Shown: positions 23,283 through 32,521, counted from the first letter of the stretch. The stretch: DNA of 32,628 nt from an uncultured Porphyromonadaceae bacterium (GCA_900555715.1 USMC01000030.1:1-32628), one strand, 5' to 3'. Notes: generated from the letters alone by a model not told the origin. A program made the numbers and translations.

Positions 23283-24932
23283 ATGTTCAAGCCTTATAGA
23301 AATCTGATACTGTCTGCGATTCTGGGTCTGTGTCTTACAGCCTTTGCGAAAAACACAAACGATTCGCTCATGGAGCAGCTCGATGGCGTCATCGCTCACC
23401 GGGAGGTATACCTTGCGCAGAAGGACTCCGTCCTCGATGTCCTGCGTTGCCGGTGCGATACCGCGCCCGACGACCGTGCCCGTTTCTACGCACTCGTAAG
23501 GCTCTACGACTGCTATTCTCCCTTCAATACGGATTCGGCATATATGATGAGTCTGCGCCAGAAAGAGATTGCCGAGTGCATTGGCGATCCGATGCTTCTG
23601 GTCCATGCCCAGCTGAACCGCGCCAATATCCTGACTTCCATAGGCATGTACCACGAGGCGCTGATGATTATGGACAACATTGACCGTCAGGAGCTTCCGC
23701 AATATCTCGTACCTTTCTTTTTTCACATCATGCGCACGGTGAGCGGCAGTCTGGCAGATTATGCTGCCTTTGAGCCTGAAAGAGTCATTTATAAGGCTCA
23801 GACCGATGCTTTCCGCGACTCTATCATCAGCGTGAACGAGCCCGGGTCGCTTATACACACCGTTGCGAAGGCGGACCAGCTCAACGTCGAGGGGCGTCCG
23901 AAAGAAGCTGTCGATCTTCTGGAAAAATACATAGCGGAGCATGAGATAAGCGAGCACGAACGGGCCTATTGTGCATGGACTCTCTCTGAGTCGTACGGCA
24001 GACTTGGCGACAGGGAGCGGCAGAAGGAGTTTCTTATCATTTCTTCAATTTCTGACCTTAAATCGTCGGTGCGCGAATATGTGTCTCTGCGCCAGCTCGC
24101 TCTGCTGCTCTACGAGGAGGGCGATCTCGACAGGGCATACCGCTTTATGACCATAGCCGTAGAAGACGCCACCAAATGCAATGCCCGCCAGCGCATTGTC
24201 GAGCTCAGCGATTCGTATCCGACGATAAACGGAATATACGTAGAGACTGTCAAGCACCAGAAGCGTACCTTGTCGGTGGCTATTATCGTCATCGCTGTTC
24301 TTGCCGTCGTGCTGGTAGTACTTCTGCTTTATACGCGCAAGCAGATGCAGCGCATAGCCCACGCACGCAAGGAGACGCAGGATGCCAACGACAGGCTTGC
24401 CGAGGCGGCGGCACACCTGAGCGCTTCCAACGCGGAACTTTCGCGGGCGAACAATGAGATTGCCGAAATATCAGAGCTCAAGGAGGTTTACATAGGGCGC
24501 TACATGGATCAGTGTCTCGCCTATATCGACAAACTCGATTCTTACCGAAAGACTCTCGGCAAGCTTCTTTTGTCCGGCAAGACTCAGGAACTTGCCGACA
24601 AACTCAAATCCAGCACGATTATCGACAATGAGTTCAAATCGTTCTACGACCAGTTCGACCAGACGTTCCTCAGTCTGTTCCCTACCTTTGTCGAAGATTT
24701 CAACAGTCTGCTGCGTCCAGGCGAGGAAATATGGCCCAAGAAGCATGGCAGCCTCAACACAGAGCTCCGTATTTTCGCACTCATCAGGCTTGGTATTTCC
24801 GATAGTGTCAGCATAGCGAAGTTCCTGCGGTATTCGCTCACCACTATCTATAACTACCGGACGCGTGTTCGCAACAAAGCGAAGGGCGACCGCAACCTGC
24901 TTGAAGAGGAAATGATGGGAATCGGGCGCTGA
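23283..24932 (+). CDS. SusR-like membrane-spanning transcriptional regulator (DUF6377 type)
   Basis: A 549-residue protein. The start at 23283 is preferred because it begins a signal peptide (MFKPYRNLILSAILGLCLTAFA); the frame is open to 23139, but that extension crosses the promoter. Layout: a periplasmic helical TPR-like sensor (~25-325), one transmembrane helix (~330-350), a coiled coil (~358-403), then a cytoplasmic region with 'LKEVYIGRYMDQCLAYIDKLD', 'FYDQFDQTFLSLFPTFVEDFN', and a C-terminal helix-turn-helix 'LNTELRIFALIRLGI..IAKFLRYSLTTIYNYR' (~490-520). This matches DUF6377/SusR-type regulators; SusR of B. thetaiotaomicron has this topology and activates the starch genes in response to maltose. 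It lies upstream of susC in the same orientation, 184 bp away, and is the likely activator of that operon. Confidence 0.87.
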   Translation: MFKPYRNLILSAILGLCLTAFAKNTNDSLMEQLDGVIAHREVYLAQKDSVLDVLRCRCDTAPDDRARFYALVRLYDCYSPFNTDSAYMMSLRQKEIAECIGDPMLLVHAQLNRANILTSIGMYHEALMIMDNIDRQELPQYLVPFFFHIMRTVSGSLADYAAFEPERVIYKAQTDAFRDSIISVNEPGSLIHTVAKADQLNVEGRPKEAVDLLEKYIAEHEISEHERAYCAWTLSESYGRLGDRERQKEFLIISSISDLKSSVREYVSLRQLALLLYEEGDLDRAYRFMTIAVEDATKCNARQRIVELSDSYPTINGIYVETVKHQKRTLSVAIIVIAVLAVVLVVLLLYTRKQMQRIAHARKETQDANDRLAEAAAHLSASNAELSRANNEIAEISELKEVYIGRYMDQCLAYIDKLDSYRKTLGKLLLSGKTQELADKLKSSTIIDNEFKSFYDQFDQTFLSLFPTFVEDFNSLLRPGEEIWPKKHGSLNTELRIFALIRLGISDSVSIAKFLRYSLTTIYNYRTRVRNKAKGDRNLLEEEMMGIGR

Positions 24933-25046
24933 AACAGCTCCTTAATCAATAAACAGGCACTACTTATTTCGGGCGCGTCTTTCAGTGTAATTATATGTAT
25001 ATCAATACTTGTCTGTCGCGAAAGCACTATATTAACCCTTGGTGTT

Positions 25047-25078
25047 CTTGGATGGCTCGCCGATTCAAAATAATTTTG
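25047..25078 (+). promoter_or_regulatory. promoter of the susCD operon
   Basis: -33 CTTG (25047-25050), 20-bp spacer, -7 TAATTTTG (25071-25078). Transcription would begin near 25085, leaving a ~32-nt A-rich leader before the ATG at 25117. A direct repeat CTTGG-N4-CTTGG (25038-25042 and 25047-25051) overlaps the -33 and may belong to an activator site. No terminator is seen in the 184-bp gap after the regulator. Confidence 0.7.
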
Positions 25079-25116
25079 TGAAAAACAAACCAAACCAAAC
25101 TAATATCACAAAAACA

Positions 25117-28107
25117 ATGTCAGAATTTAGAAACAAATTCAAGTACATGCTGTTGCTGCTGCTGACAGCTCTCGGCTCGTTGCCGGTATTGGCGCAGCAG
25201 ATCAGCATCACAGGCACTGTGACAGAACCGGGTGGCGAACCGCTCATCGGAGTGAGCGTCACTGTCAAAGGTTCGAAAAACGGAGCCGTCACAGACATCG
25301 ACGGCAAGTATTCCATCTCTGCCGATGCGAAAGGACAGCTCGTTTTCGGCTATGTCGGCTACGAGACCAAAGAAGTGTCTGTCGGCGGACGTTCTGTTAT
25401 TAATGTGGAACTGAATGAAAATTCGGAAGTACTCAACGAAGTCGTAGTCATCGGCTACGGCACAATGGACAAGAAAGAACTTACCTCCGCCATATCGCAT
25501 GTGAGCGAGAAAGACTTCCTGTCGGTGAGCTCGCTCGACCCGTCCATGATGATCCAGGGCAAAGTGCCCGGCGTGTCCATCACCAATACCGGCGCCGGCG
25601 ACCCTAACAATCAGGCAAGTATCCAGATACGCGGTGTGTCGTCGCGTTCCGCAGGTCTTGGTCCTCTGATTGTCATCGACGGTGTGCCCGGCGGCAACCT
25701 TACGAATATCAATCCCAACGACATCGCATCGTTCGACATCCTTAAAGACGGTGCGGCATCCGCTATCTACGGTACGCGCGGTTCAAACGGTGTCATCCTC
25801 GTCACCACCAAGAAAGGCAGCAAGGACGGCTCGACGCACACAAGCTATTCCACCACTCTCGCATGGGACAAGGTTAAGCGCGAGCTCGACATGATGACAG
25901 CACAGGATTACCGCGAAGTGCGTCTCGGCTGGGGCGACCGCGGCATCGACCTGGGCGGCAATGTCGACTGGCTCGACGCTGTCACCCGCACGGGTTTCAC
26001 ACAGCAGCACACGCTGACTGTCAGCGGCGGCAACGACAAGAGCAACTATCGTGTCAGCGCCGACTACCGCAAGGCAAACGGTATCGACCTCCGTTCGGAA
26101 CGTGAAGAATACGGCGCCCGCGCATCGGTGATGCACACCACAAAGGGCGGTCTCTTCACCGTCAGCCTCAACGTCGCACCACGTGTCATCTACCGCGACA
26201 ATGCCGACTGGGGCGTGTTCCGCAATGCCATCGAGGCAAACCCGACAACCCCTATCATGGACCCCGAGAATCCCTCTCAGTACTACAACTTCCAGGGACA
26301 GGTCGTGGGTAGCAACCCTGTCGAACTCATGAAACTTGAGAAAGACCATGCCGACACCAAGCTTCTCGACTGGGACGGAACGCTGAAACTCAACCTTCTG
26401 CCTCTCCTGAGCAAGGACGGCAATCCGGACCACACCCTCTCGACACAGGTGATGTTCGCCGACCACCAGTACAGCAACGATAATTCATGGTTCCGCCCCT
26501 CTACAAGCACACTCGCCATAAACAACGGCTACGAAGGCGAAGCCAGCCGCTCATACAGCAGCGAGCGCCAGTATGTGCTGGAATGGCTGGCGAATTACAG
26601 CGGACGCTTTGCCGACAGCCATAATGTCAAGGCGATGCTCGGCTATTCATATCAGTATTCACACTACTCCGGTTTCAACGCCTATAACAAAGATTTCCCC
26701 AACGACGGTCTCGGTTCCGACAACCTGGGCTCCGGCGAGCTCGCCAAGGAAGAAGGTGAAGTGCTTATGGGAAGTTACAGGAACGATGCCAAGCTCATCT
26801 CTTTCTTCGGTCGTATAAGCTACGACTACAAAGGCAAATATCTTATGACAGCATCGCTGCGTCACGAAGGTTCGTCGAAGTTCGGCGCAAACCACAAGTG
26901 GGGCGACTTCCCCGCAGTCTCGGTGGGCTGGCGTATCTCGCAGGAGGAATTTATGAAAGGCTTCGAATGGCTCAACGACCTGAAGCTGCGCGCCGACTAC
27001 GGTGTAACCGGCAACCAGGACTTCGGAAGCTATATCTCCCTCAACACCATGACAGGCTTCGGCTATTATTTCTATAACGGCAAGTACTTCCAGGTGTGGG
27101 GACCGTCGAAGAACGTCAACCCTGACCTCAAATGGGAAAAAGGCAAGAACTGGAACGTAGGTCTTGATTTCTCGATGTTCAACAACCGCTTCTACGGCTC
27201 GCTCAACTATTTCAGCCGTCACCAGCAGGATCTTCTCGGCAACTACAAGGTGTCCGTTCCGCCATATCTCTTCGATGAGACGTACGTAAACGTCGGTACG
27301 ATGAAGAACACCGGCTTCGAGTTCGATCTCAATTTCAATGCCGTCCAGACCAAAGATTTCGACTATAGCTTCAGTGTCATCGGAACAGTGATGAGCAACA
27401 AGTTTGTCGATTTCAGCAACTCGAAGTATGTAGGTCAGGATTTCTACAGCGTCTGCGGTACCGAAGACCCTTATCCGTACTATAACCTCCAGCGCATCGA
27501 GAAAGGCAAGTCGCTCGGCAACTTCTACATGTGGAAATATGCCGGTATCACCACCGACGGCGACTGGCTCGTCTACGACCGCGACGGCGACATCATCCGT
27601 GCGTCGCAGGCCACCGAAGCCGACCGTCAGGTCGTGGGCAACGGTATGCCTAAGTTCACAATGTCGACAAGCCACAACTTCCGCTACAAGAACTTCGACC
27701 TCGCACTCTTCTTCCGCGGCGCCTTCGGTTTCGATATCTTCAACATCCACGATTTCTATTATGGCACCCGCAACTTCACCGGCAACGTGCTCTGCAAGGC
27801 GTTCGGCAAGAATTTCGACATCAATCCGAATGCCAATCCTGTCGTGAGCGACTACTTCCTTGAACGCGGCGACTACTTCAAGCTCGACCAGGTGACACTG
27901 GGCTACACACTTCCTCTCGCCAGCACGCGCTTCCTCAACAGACTGCGCGTCTACGGCACAGTGAAGAATGTATTCACTCTCACAAAGTTCACCGGCGTCG
28001 ACCCCTCGACCTATCAGGTCAACGGTCTCACCCCGGGCGGTCAGGGTTCGCGCACATATTACCCCTCGACACGACAGTTTATCCTCGGACTGCAACTTGA
28101 TTTCTAA
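25117..28107 (+). CDS. susC: SusC family TonB-linked outer-membrane transporter
   Basis: A 996-residue protein; the start at 25117 is downstream of the promoter and begins the signal peptide (MSEFRNKFKYMLLLLLTALG..LA). Carboxypeptidase-regulatory-like domain at ~28-100 ('ITGTVTEPGGEPLIGVSVTVKG'-type, split here), SusC TonB-box-like signature 'NEVVVIGYGT' (~107-116), plug (~117-235) with 'VPGVSITNTGAGDPN', 'IQIRGVSSRSAGLGPLIVID' and 'DILKDGAASAIYGTRGSNGV', then the barrel ending 'TRQFILGLQLDF'. It imports oligosaccharides across the outer membrane using TonB energy, together with the SusD-like lid encoded 19 bp downstream. The substrate is not readable from the sequence. First gene of the susC-susD-susE/F-GH27-like operon. 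Confidence 0.96.
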   Translation: MSEFRNKFKYMLLLLLTALGSLPVLAQQISITGTVTEPGGEPLIGVSVTVKGSKNGAVTDIDGKYSISADAKGQLVFGYVGYETKEVSVGGRSVINVELNENSEVLNEVVVIGYGTMDKKELTSAISHVSEKDFLSVSSLDPSMMIQGKVPGVSITNTGAGDPNNQASIQIRGVSSRSAGLGPLIVIDGVPGGNLTNINPNDIASFDILKDGAASAIYGTRGSNGVILVTTKKGSKDGSTHTSYSTTLAWDKVKRELDMMTAQDYREVRLGWGDRGIDLGGNVDWLDAVTRTGFTQQHTLTVSGGNDKSNYRVSADYRKANGIDLRSEREEYGARASVMHTTKGGLFTVSLNVAPRVIYRDNADWGVFRNAIEANPTTPIMDPENPSQYYNFQGQVVGSNPVELMKLEKDHADTKLLDWDGTLKLNLLPLLSKDGNPDHTLSTQVMFADHQYSNDNSWFRPSTSTLAINNGYEGEASRSYSSERQYVLEWLANYSGRFADSHNVKAMLGYSYQYSHYSGFNAYNKDFPNDGLGSDNLGSGELAKEEGEVLMGSYRNDAKLISFFGRISYDYKGKYLMTASLRHEGSSKFGANHKWGDFPAVSVGWRISQEEFMKGFEWLNDLKLRADYGVTGNQDFGSYISLNTMTGFGYYFYNGKYFQVWGPSKNVNPDLKWEKGKNWNVGLDFSMFNNRFYGSLNYFSRHQQDLLGNYKVSVPPYLFDETYVNVGTMKNTGFEFDLNFNAVQTKDFDYSFSVIGTVMSNKFVDFSNSKYVGQDFYSVCGTEDPYPYYNLQRIEKGKSLGNFYMWKYAGITTDGDWLVYDRDGDIIRASQATEADRQVVGNGMPKFTMSTSHNFRYKNFDLALFFRGAFGFDIFNIHDFYYGTRNFTGNVLCKAFGKNFDINPNANPVVSDYFLERGDYFKLDQVTLGYTLPLASTRFLNRLRVYGTVKNVFTLTKFTGVDPSTYQVNGLTPGGQGSRTYYPSTRQFILGLQLDF

Positions 28108-28126
28108 TCCTCAAAAACGCAGAAGA

Positions 28127-29863
28127 ATGAAATTTCTGAAAAACATAGCGATAGCAGCCCTCGGAGCTCTTTCCCTGGCAGGCTGCACCAATCTGGACGA
28201 GACGCTCTACGACCAGGTAGGCACGCAGAACTACTATAACACCAAGAGCGACGTGCTCAGGGCCGCTTTCCGCCCCTTCGAGCATGCCTACTGGAGCATC
28301 TGCAGCCGTCATGTGCTCAATGAACTCTCTGCCGACCAGCTCATAACGCCTACGCGTGACGGCTGGTGGGACGACGGCGGAAAATGGCGCCGCCTCCACT
28401 ATCACCAGTGGAACGTCGAAGACGGCGGCGACGCACAGACAGAATGGAACGGCTGTTTCCAGGGTATCATGCAGTGCAACTACGTCATCGAAGACCTCGC
28501 CAAGCTCAATCCCTCTGCTTTCGGTTTCTCCGATGCCGAGTTCGACAACATCAGTTCGCAGTGCCGTGCTCTCCGCGCATGGTTCTATATCCGCCTGCTC
28601 GACGCATTCCGGCACATACCTTTCGCCGTGAGCTACAGCGATGTGTCCCTCAACACTCAGAGCCAGGTCGATCCGAAGGTCATTTTCGATTTCATAGAAA
28701 GCGAGCTCATCGACTGCACCAAGCTTCTCACCAAGAAAGAAAGCCTCGGCACTCAGAGCAACCTTCAGGGACAGTGGACTCAGGCGGGCGCCGCAGCCCT
28801 GCTGGTCCGTCTGTATCTCAATGCCAAGGTGTATATTGGTGAAGAACGCTACGAAGAATGCGCCAAGGTAGCGCAGGACATTCTCGACGGAGTATATGGC
28901 GCCTATGCTGTCGCCGACCGCTGGGATGCCGCCTTCGACTGGGACAACGACACATGCGACGAAGTCATTTTCGGCTTCCCCGGCTCGCAGGGTTATTCCT
29001 ACTGGCATTATAATGCCGATATCTACTGGTGGACCGTTCCCGCCCGCTCGCGCTACTACTTCAACGACCGCAAGGCAAAGGCCGGCGACCATAACACCAA
29101 GTATGCAGCATCACCGTCCTACGACCTCAACGGACAGCTCTACGACTTTGAGCTCGGCATGCCTGTCCAGAACTACCGCAAATATGAAGGCGACAAACGA
29201 ATGAAGCTCTACCGCAATCTCGGCGACAGCCGCCGCGAGGGCATGTTCCTTTTCGGATATCTCGAATATATCGACGAAAACGGTGCCAAAGCGCGTGTGC
29301 GTGCGCCCGAACAGCCCTACGACCTCTATATACGCGATGCCGTGGGCGTTTTTCAGGGAATGGCGCCCGACAAGTGGCCCGCCAACAAGACCAGCAATCT
29401 GATGAACGGCGACCACAACTCAGGATGGCATTTCGCAAAGTATCCTTTCTACAGCGACGACGACCCGCACCAGATGGAGAGCGATTATACTGAAATCCGT
29501 CTTCCGGAAATCATCTACGCCCTCGCCGAGTGCAAGCTCCGTGCCGGCAAGAAAAGCGAGGCAGGCAAGCTGCTCAACAAAGTGCGTCGCCGCAACTATC
29601 CCGCAACGAAGTATAAAACAGTGCTCTATGAGCCCGAGGGCAAGGTGGCACTCGACGAGAAAGAGATGCTCGATGAATGGGGCCGCGAATTTTTCGCCGA
29701 AAGCCGCCGACGCATCGACCTCATACGCTTTGGCAAGTTCAGCACCGGAACATGGTGGGACAAGACTCCCGACGCTGACAATCACACAGAGATTTTCCCC
29801 ATCATGCGTCCTATTCTCAATTCCAACCCGCAGCTGGTGCAGAATCCGGGCTACAACAAGTAA
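28127..29863 (+). CDS. susD: SusD/RagB family surface glycan-binding lipoprotein
   Basis: A 578-residue lipoprotein with lipobox SLAGC (Cys20), start at 28127. Typical SusD N-terminus: 'TNLDETLYDQVGTQNYY' and 'LRAAFRPFEHAYWS'. The TPR-like helical core includes 'QCRALRAWFYIRLLDAFRHIPF' (two parts) and 'GAAALLVRLYLNAKVYIG'; the RagB/SusD C-terminal half includes 'EIRLPEIIYALAECKLRAGK', 'LLNKVRRRNYP', 'DEWGREFFAESRRRIDLIRF' and 'FPIMRPILNSNPQLVQNPGY'. It acts as the hinged lid of the SusC transporter on the cell surface. It lies 19 bp after susC and 19 bp before the SusE/F-like gene. Confidence 0.96.
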   Translation: MKFLKNIAIAALGALSLAGCTNLDETLYDQVGTQNYYNTKSDVLRAAFRPFEHAYWSICSRHVLNELSADQLITPTRDGWWDDGGKWRRLHYHQWNVEDGGDAQTEWNGCFQGIMQCNYVIEDLAKLNPSAFGFSDAEFDNISSQCRALRAWFYIRLLDAFRHIPFAVSYSDVSLNTQSQVDPKVIFDFIESELIDCTKLLTKKESLGTQSNLQGQWTQAGAAALLVRLYLNAKVYIGEERYEECAKVAQDILDGVYGAYAVADRWDAAFDWDNDTCDEVIFGFPGSQGYSYWHYNADIYWWTVPARSRYYFNDRKAKAGDHNTKYAASPSYDLNGQLYDFELGMPVQNYRKYEGDKRMKLYRNLGDSRREGMFLFGYLEYIDENGAKARVRAPEQPYDLYIRDAVGVFQGMAPDKWPANKTSNLMNGDHNSGWHFAKYPFYSDDDPHQMESDYTEIRLPEIIYALAECKLRAGKKSEAGKLLNKVRRRNYPATKYKTVLYEPEGKVALDEKEMLDEWGREFFAESRRRIDLIRFGKFSTGTWWDKTPDADNHTEIFPIMRPILNSNPQLVQNPGYNK

Positions 29864-29882
29864 TTCATAATAAGAACCTACT

Positions 29883-31088
29883 ATGAAAATCAAAAATATG
29901 ATACATGCCGCCTGCGTTCTGGCATTTGCCGGAACACTCGCAGGCTGCGAGGGTGAGAAGGACCTCATTATCATCGAGGGTAATCTTCCCATCAAGACGT
30001 CGACGCTGTATATGGTCGGCGACGCTACGCCTAACGGCTGGAGCATAGACTTCCCTACGCCTTTAGAAGCAGGCGAGGAAGACCCTCTGGTGTTCAGCTG
30101 GGAAGGTGCTCTCAACAAAGGCGAGATGAAACTCTGTCTCACCACCGGCAGCTGGGACGCCGGATTTATCCGCCCCATGTTCCATGGAGCAGAGATAGGA
30201 CGTGAACCTATCATCGACGCCGAGTTCCAGATGCATGCCGGCGACCCCGACGAAAAATGGTATATCGCCGAAGCAGGCAGCTACCGCCTTACCTTCAACT
30301 TGCGCAACTGGACCATGAGCACCGCTTTCCTCGGCGGACAGGAAGCCCCGGACGTAGAGCCTATCGAGACAGAGACGCTCTTCATGATAGGCGATGCGAC
30401 ACCTAACGGCTGGAGCATGGATAATGCCACCGCCTTCACCGTGTCGACCGACAACAAATATATCTTCACCTGGGAAGGCGATCTTGTCGTAGGCAACATG
30501 AAAGCATGCACCGAGCAGGACGGCACATTCTCATGTCCGTTTATCCGTCCGTCGTCTGCCAATGTCGAGATTTCGTCACGCGGTGTCGCCGCAAGCGATT
30601 TTGTCTTCACCAAAAATCCCGACGACCAGTGGCATGTTACCGAAGCCGGCAAATACCGTATTACTTTCGACCTTGAGCACTGGACAATCGATGTACAGTC
30701 GCTCGGCGGTACAGTAAACCCCGGCGACGACAAAGAGCCCCTCGAAACGAAGACGCTCTATATGATAGGCGACGCCACTCCTAACGGCTGGAGCATGGAC
30801 AATCCCACTGCCTTCACGCTCAGCGATGCCGAAGGTCTTGTCTTCACCTGGGAAGGCTCGCTCGTCTCCGGCGAGATGAAAGCCTGCCTCGAGCCCGATC
30901 CCACTTTCAGTTGCCCCTTCCTGCGTCCGACAAGCGACGGATGCGGCATAGACGATTCCGGTGTGGCATCTCCCGACTTCGTATATACCACCGGACCTGA
31001 CAATAAATGGCGTGTCAAGAAAGCGGGCCGCTATCTTATTACCTTCAATCTCAAAAAATGGACTGTCGAGGCAAAATATCTCGACTAA
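29883..31088 (+). CDS. SusE/F-like lipoprotein with three tandem glycan-binding modules
   Basis: A 401-residue lipoprotein (lipobox TLAGC, Cys22). After a short linker come three tandem modules starting at residues ~41, ~165 and ~291 (spacing 124 and 126), each opening with T-L-[YF]-M-[VI]-G-D-A-T-P-N-G-W and containing 'F[ST]WEG', 'G.MK.C' and a closing '[YW]..[ET]AG.YR.TF.L..W' motif. Module count and position after susD fit SusE/SusF, whose modules bind starch at the surface. The N-terminal Ig-like domain of SusE/F appears absent, so this is a compact version. The modules are similar at DNA level too (the GGCGAYGC..CCTAACGGCTGGAGCAT segment in all three), suggesting recent duplication. The three modules share the repeat signature of the secreted protein at 22160-23062. 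Confidence 0.85.
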   Translation: MKIKNMIHAACVLAFAGTLAGCEGEKDLIIIEGNLPIKTSTLYMVGDATPNGWSIDFPTPLEAGEEDPLVFSWEGALNKGEMKLCLTTGSWDAGFIRPMFHGAEIGREPIIDAEFQMHAGDPDEKWYIAEAGSYRLTFNLRNWTMSTAFLGGQEAPDVEPIETETLFMIGDATPNGWSMDNATAFTVSTDNKYIFTWEGDLVVGNMKACTEQDGTFSCPFIRPSSANVEISSRGVAASDFVFTKNPDDQWHVTEAGKYRITFDLEHWTIDVQSLGGTVNPGDDKEPLETKTLYMIGDATPNGWSMDNPTAFTLSDAEGLVFTWEGSLVSGEMKACLEPDPTFSCPFLRPTSDGCGIDDSGVASPDFVYTTGPDNKWRVKKAGRYLITFNLKKWTVEAKYLD

Positions 31089-31099
31089 AACAAAGCAAT

Positions 31100-32521
31100 A
31101 TGAAAAAAAAGACAATAGTAATAGCTGCAGTGCTTTCTGCCATTACGCTCACAGCATGCAACGACGAGATAGAAATGCGCCGTCCGCCGAAGTATGTCTT
31201 GCCCGAACTGCCCAAGGTAGAGGACATACATACCTTCAAGGCTCCTCTCTACTGGAGTGTGTATGAATACTGCTATAATCTGGAACGCGCCGGCATAGCC
31301 GAGGCCGACATGGATATTGACAAGGCGGAATGGGACAAAATCACCGACTGGGTCGCACGCGATCTCAAGCCCGCCGGCTACGACATGGTGTGCACCGACG
31401 GTTTCATCCCCATGCTCGCAAAGGACGCCTCCGGGTATATGACCCACTATGGCTCGATGGCTCTGAAAGACCTTGTCGAGATGTGCAGAAAGAAAGGACT
31501 CAAAGTAGGTGTATATGACAACCCTCTGTGGATCCACGGTCCTCTGACAACGAAAATAGAAGGGACCAACTACAACTTCGGACAGCTTATGTACAAGCCG
31601 GGTACAAACACCGTGCTCAACCCCAAAAACGAAGACCGCTGGTTCTGGTGGGCTGTGGCGGAGAATCCCGGCGCACGCGAGTATATCGACGGTTTCTTCA
31701 AGCACTACAAGGAACTCGGCATCGAGTATATCCGCATGGACTTTCTGTCGTGGTATGAAGACGGCAAGGACCGCAATATGGGTATAGTCGGCCGTGGCTA
31801 CGGTCGTGAATCGTATGCCCGCGCGCTTACCTACATTGCCGAGTCGGCTAAAAAGTACGGAATATTCACTTCTCTTGTCATGCCGCACATGTTCGACGAC
31901 GCACTTCTTGAAGCACAGTACGGCAATATGGTCCGCATCGTCTGCGATACCGGCGGCGGTGGCTGGTGGCATTGCTCGGCTCAGGAAAAAGGCAAGTCGT
32001 ATGCCAACTGGCCTAACTGCATGAACATGTTCGACGGCTTCGCATACTGGTCGCACATCTCCGGACGCGAAAAGATTATCCTCGACGGCGACTTCATCCG
32101 TCTCAACACCTTCAGCAACGACAACGAACGCCGCACGGTGGTTTCGCTGCAGCTCATGGCAGGCGGTCCTGTGACCGTCGCCGACCAGTACAGCACTATA
32201 GGGTCTAACCTCAGTTTCTACACCAATACCGAACTGCTTGCCCTGAACGCCGACCGTTTTGTCGGCAAGCCGCTTTCCGACAAGCTCGGCGACCGCAACA
32301 ACGAAGTGTGGTTCGGCGAGATGACCGACGGCAGCGTGGTTGTCGGTCTTTTCAACCGCGACGACAGCTCGCGTTCCTACAGCCTGCCCCTGTCGACATT
32401 CGGTATCGACGGCGAATGGAAGGTGCGCGACCTCTGGGCCCACGCCGATGAAGGCAGCGTCAGTGAGCTCAAGGCAACAGTGCCTGCGCACGGTTGCAAG
32501 ATTGTGAAACTTACGAAATAG
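31100..32521 (+). CDS. GH27-like glycoside hydrolase lipoprotein
   Basis: A 473-residue lipoprotein; the start at 31100 gives lipobox TLTAC (Cys20). It follows the GH27 (clan GH-D) TIM-barrel plan: 'LKPAGYDMVCTDGF' (D100, the early barrel acid), 'KKGLKVGVYDNPLW', 'ELGIEYIRMDFLSW' with D214 at the position of the catalytic nucleophile, and 'MVRIVCD' (R279-x-x-x-D283), matching the R-x-x-x-D acid/base motif. Then comes 'LMAGGPVTVADQYS' and 'LLALNADRF', and a small C-terminal beta domain ('VVVGLFNRDD', 'KVRDLWAHADEG', ending 'VPAHGCKIVKLTK'). GH27 includes alpha-galactosidases, alpha-N-acetylgalactosaminidases, beta-L-arabinopyranosidases and isomalto-dextranase; which applies is not decided here. 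The active-site surroundings (RMDFLSW, DTGGGGWWH) deviate from typical alpha-galactosidase, favouring an unusual member. It starts 11 bp after the SusE/F-like gene; as a lipoprotein it acts at a membrane, possibly the cell surface. Confidence 0.75.
   Translation: MKKKTIVIAAVLSAITLTACNDEIEMRRPPKYVLPELPKVEDIHTFKAPLYWSVYEYCYNLERAGIAEADMDIDKAEWDKITDWVARDLKPAGYDMVCTDGFIPMLAKDASGYMTHYGSMALKDLVEMCRKKGLKVGVYDNPLWIHGPLTTKIEGTNYNFGQLMYKPGTNTVLNPKNEDRWFWWAVAENPGAREYIDGFFKHYKELGIEYIRMDFLSWYEDGKDRNMGIVGRGYGRESYARALTYIAESAKKYGIFTSLVMPHMFDDALLEAQYGNMVRIVCDTGGGGWWHCSAQEKGKSYANWPNCMNMFDGFAYWSHISGREKIILDGDFIRLNTFSNDNERRTVVSLQLMAGGPVTVADQYSTIGSNLSFYTNTELLALNADRFVGKPLSDKLGDRNNEVWFGEMTDGSVVVGLFNRDDSSRSYSLPLSTFGIDGEWKVRDLWAHADEGSVSELKATVPAHGCKIVKLTK

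Noticed and set aside
25039..25116. Upstream start for susC at 25039
   Set aside because: It would place the -33 and -7 boxes inside the coding region and put 26 residues before a clear signal peptide.
26659..28095. Long antisense open frame within susC
   Set aside because: Composition is unnatural (E/V/A-rich) and no motif is seen; the forward frame is an unmistakable SusC.
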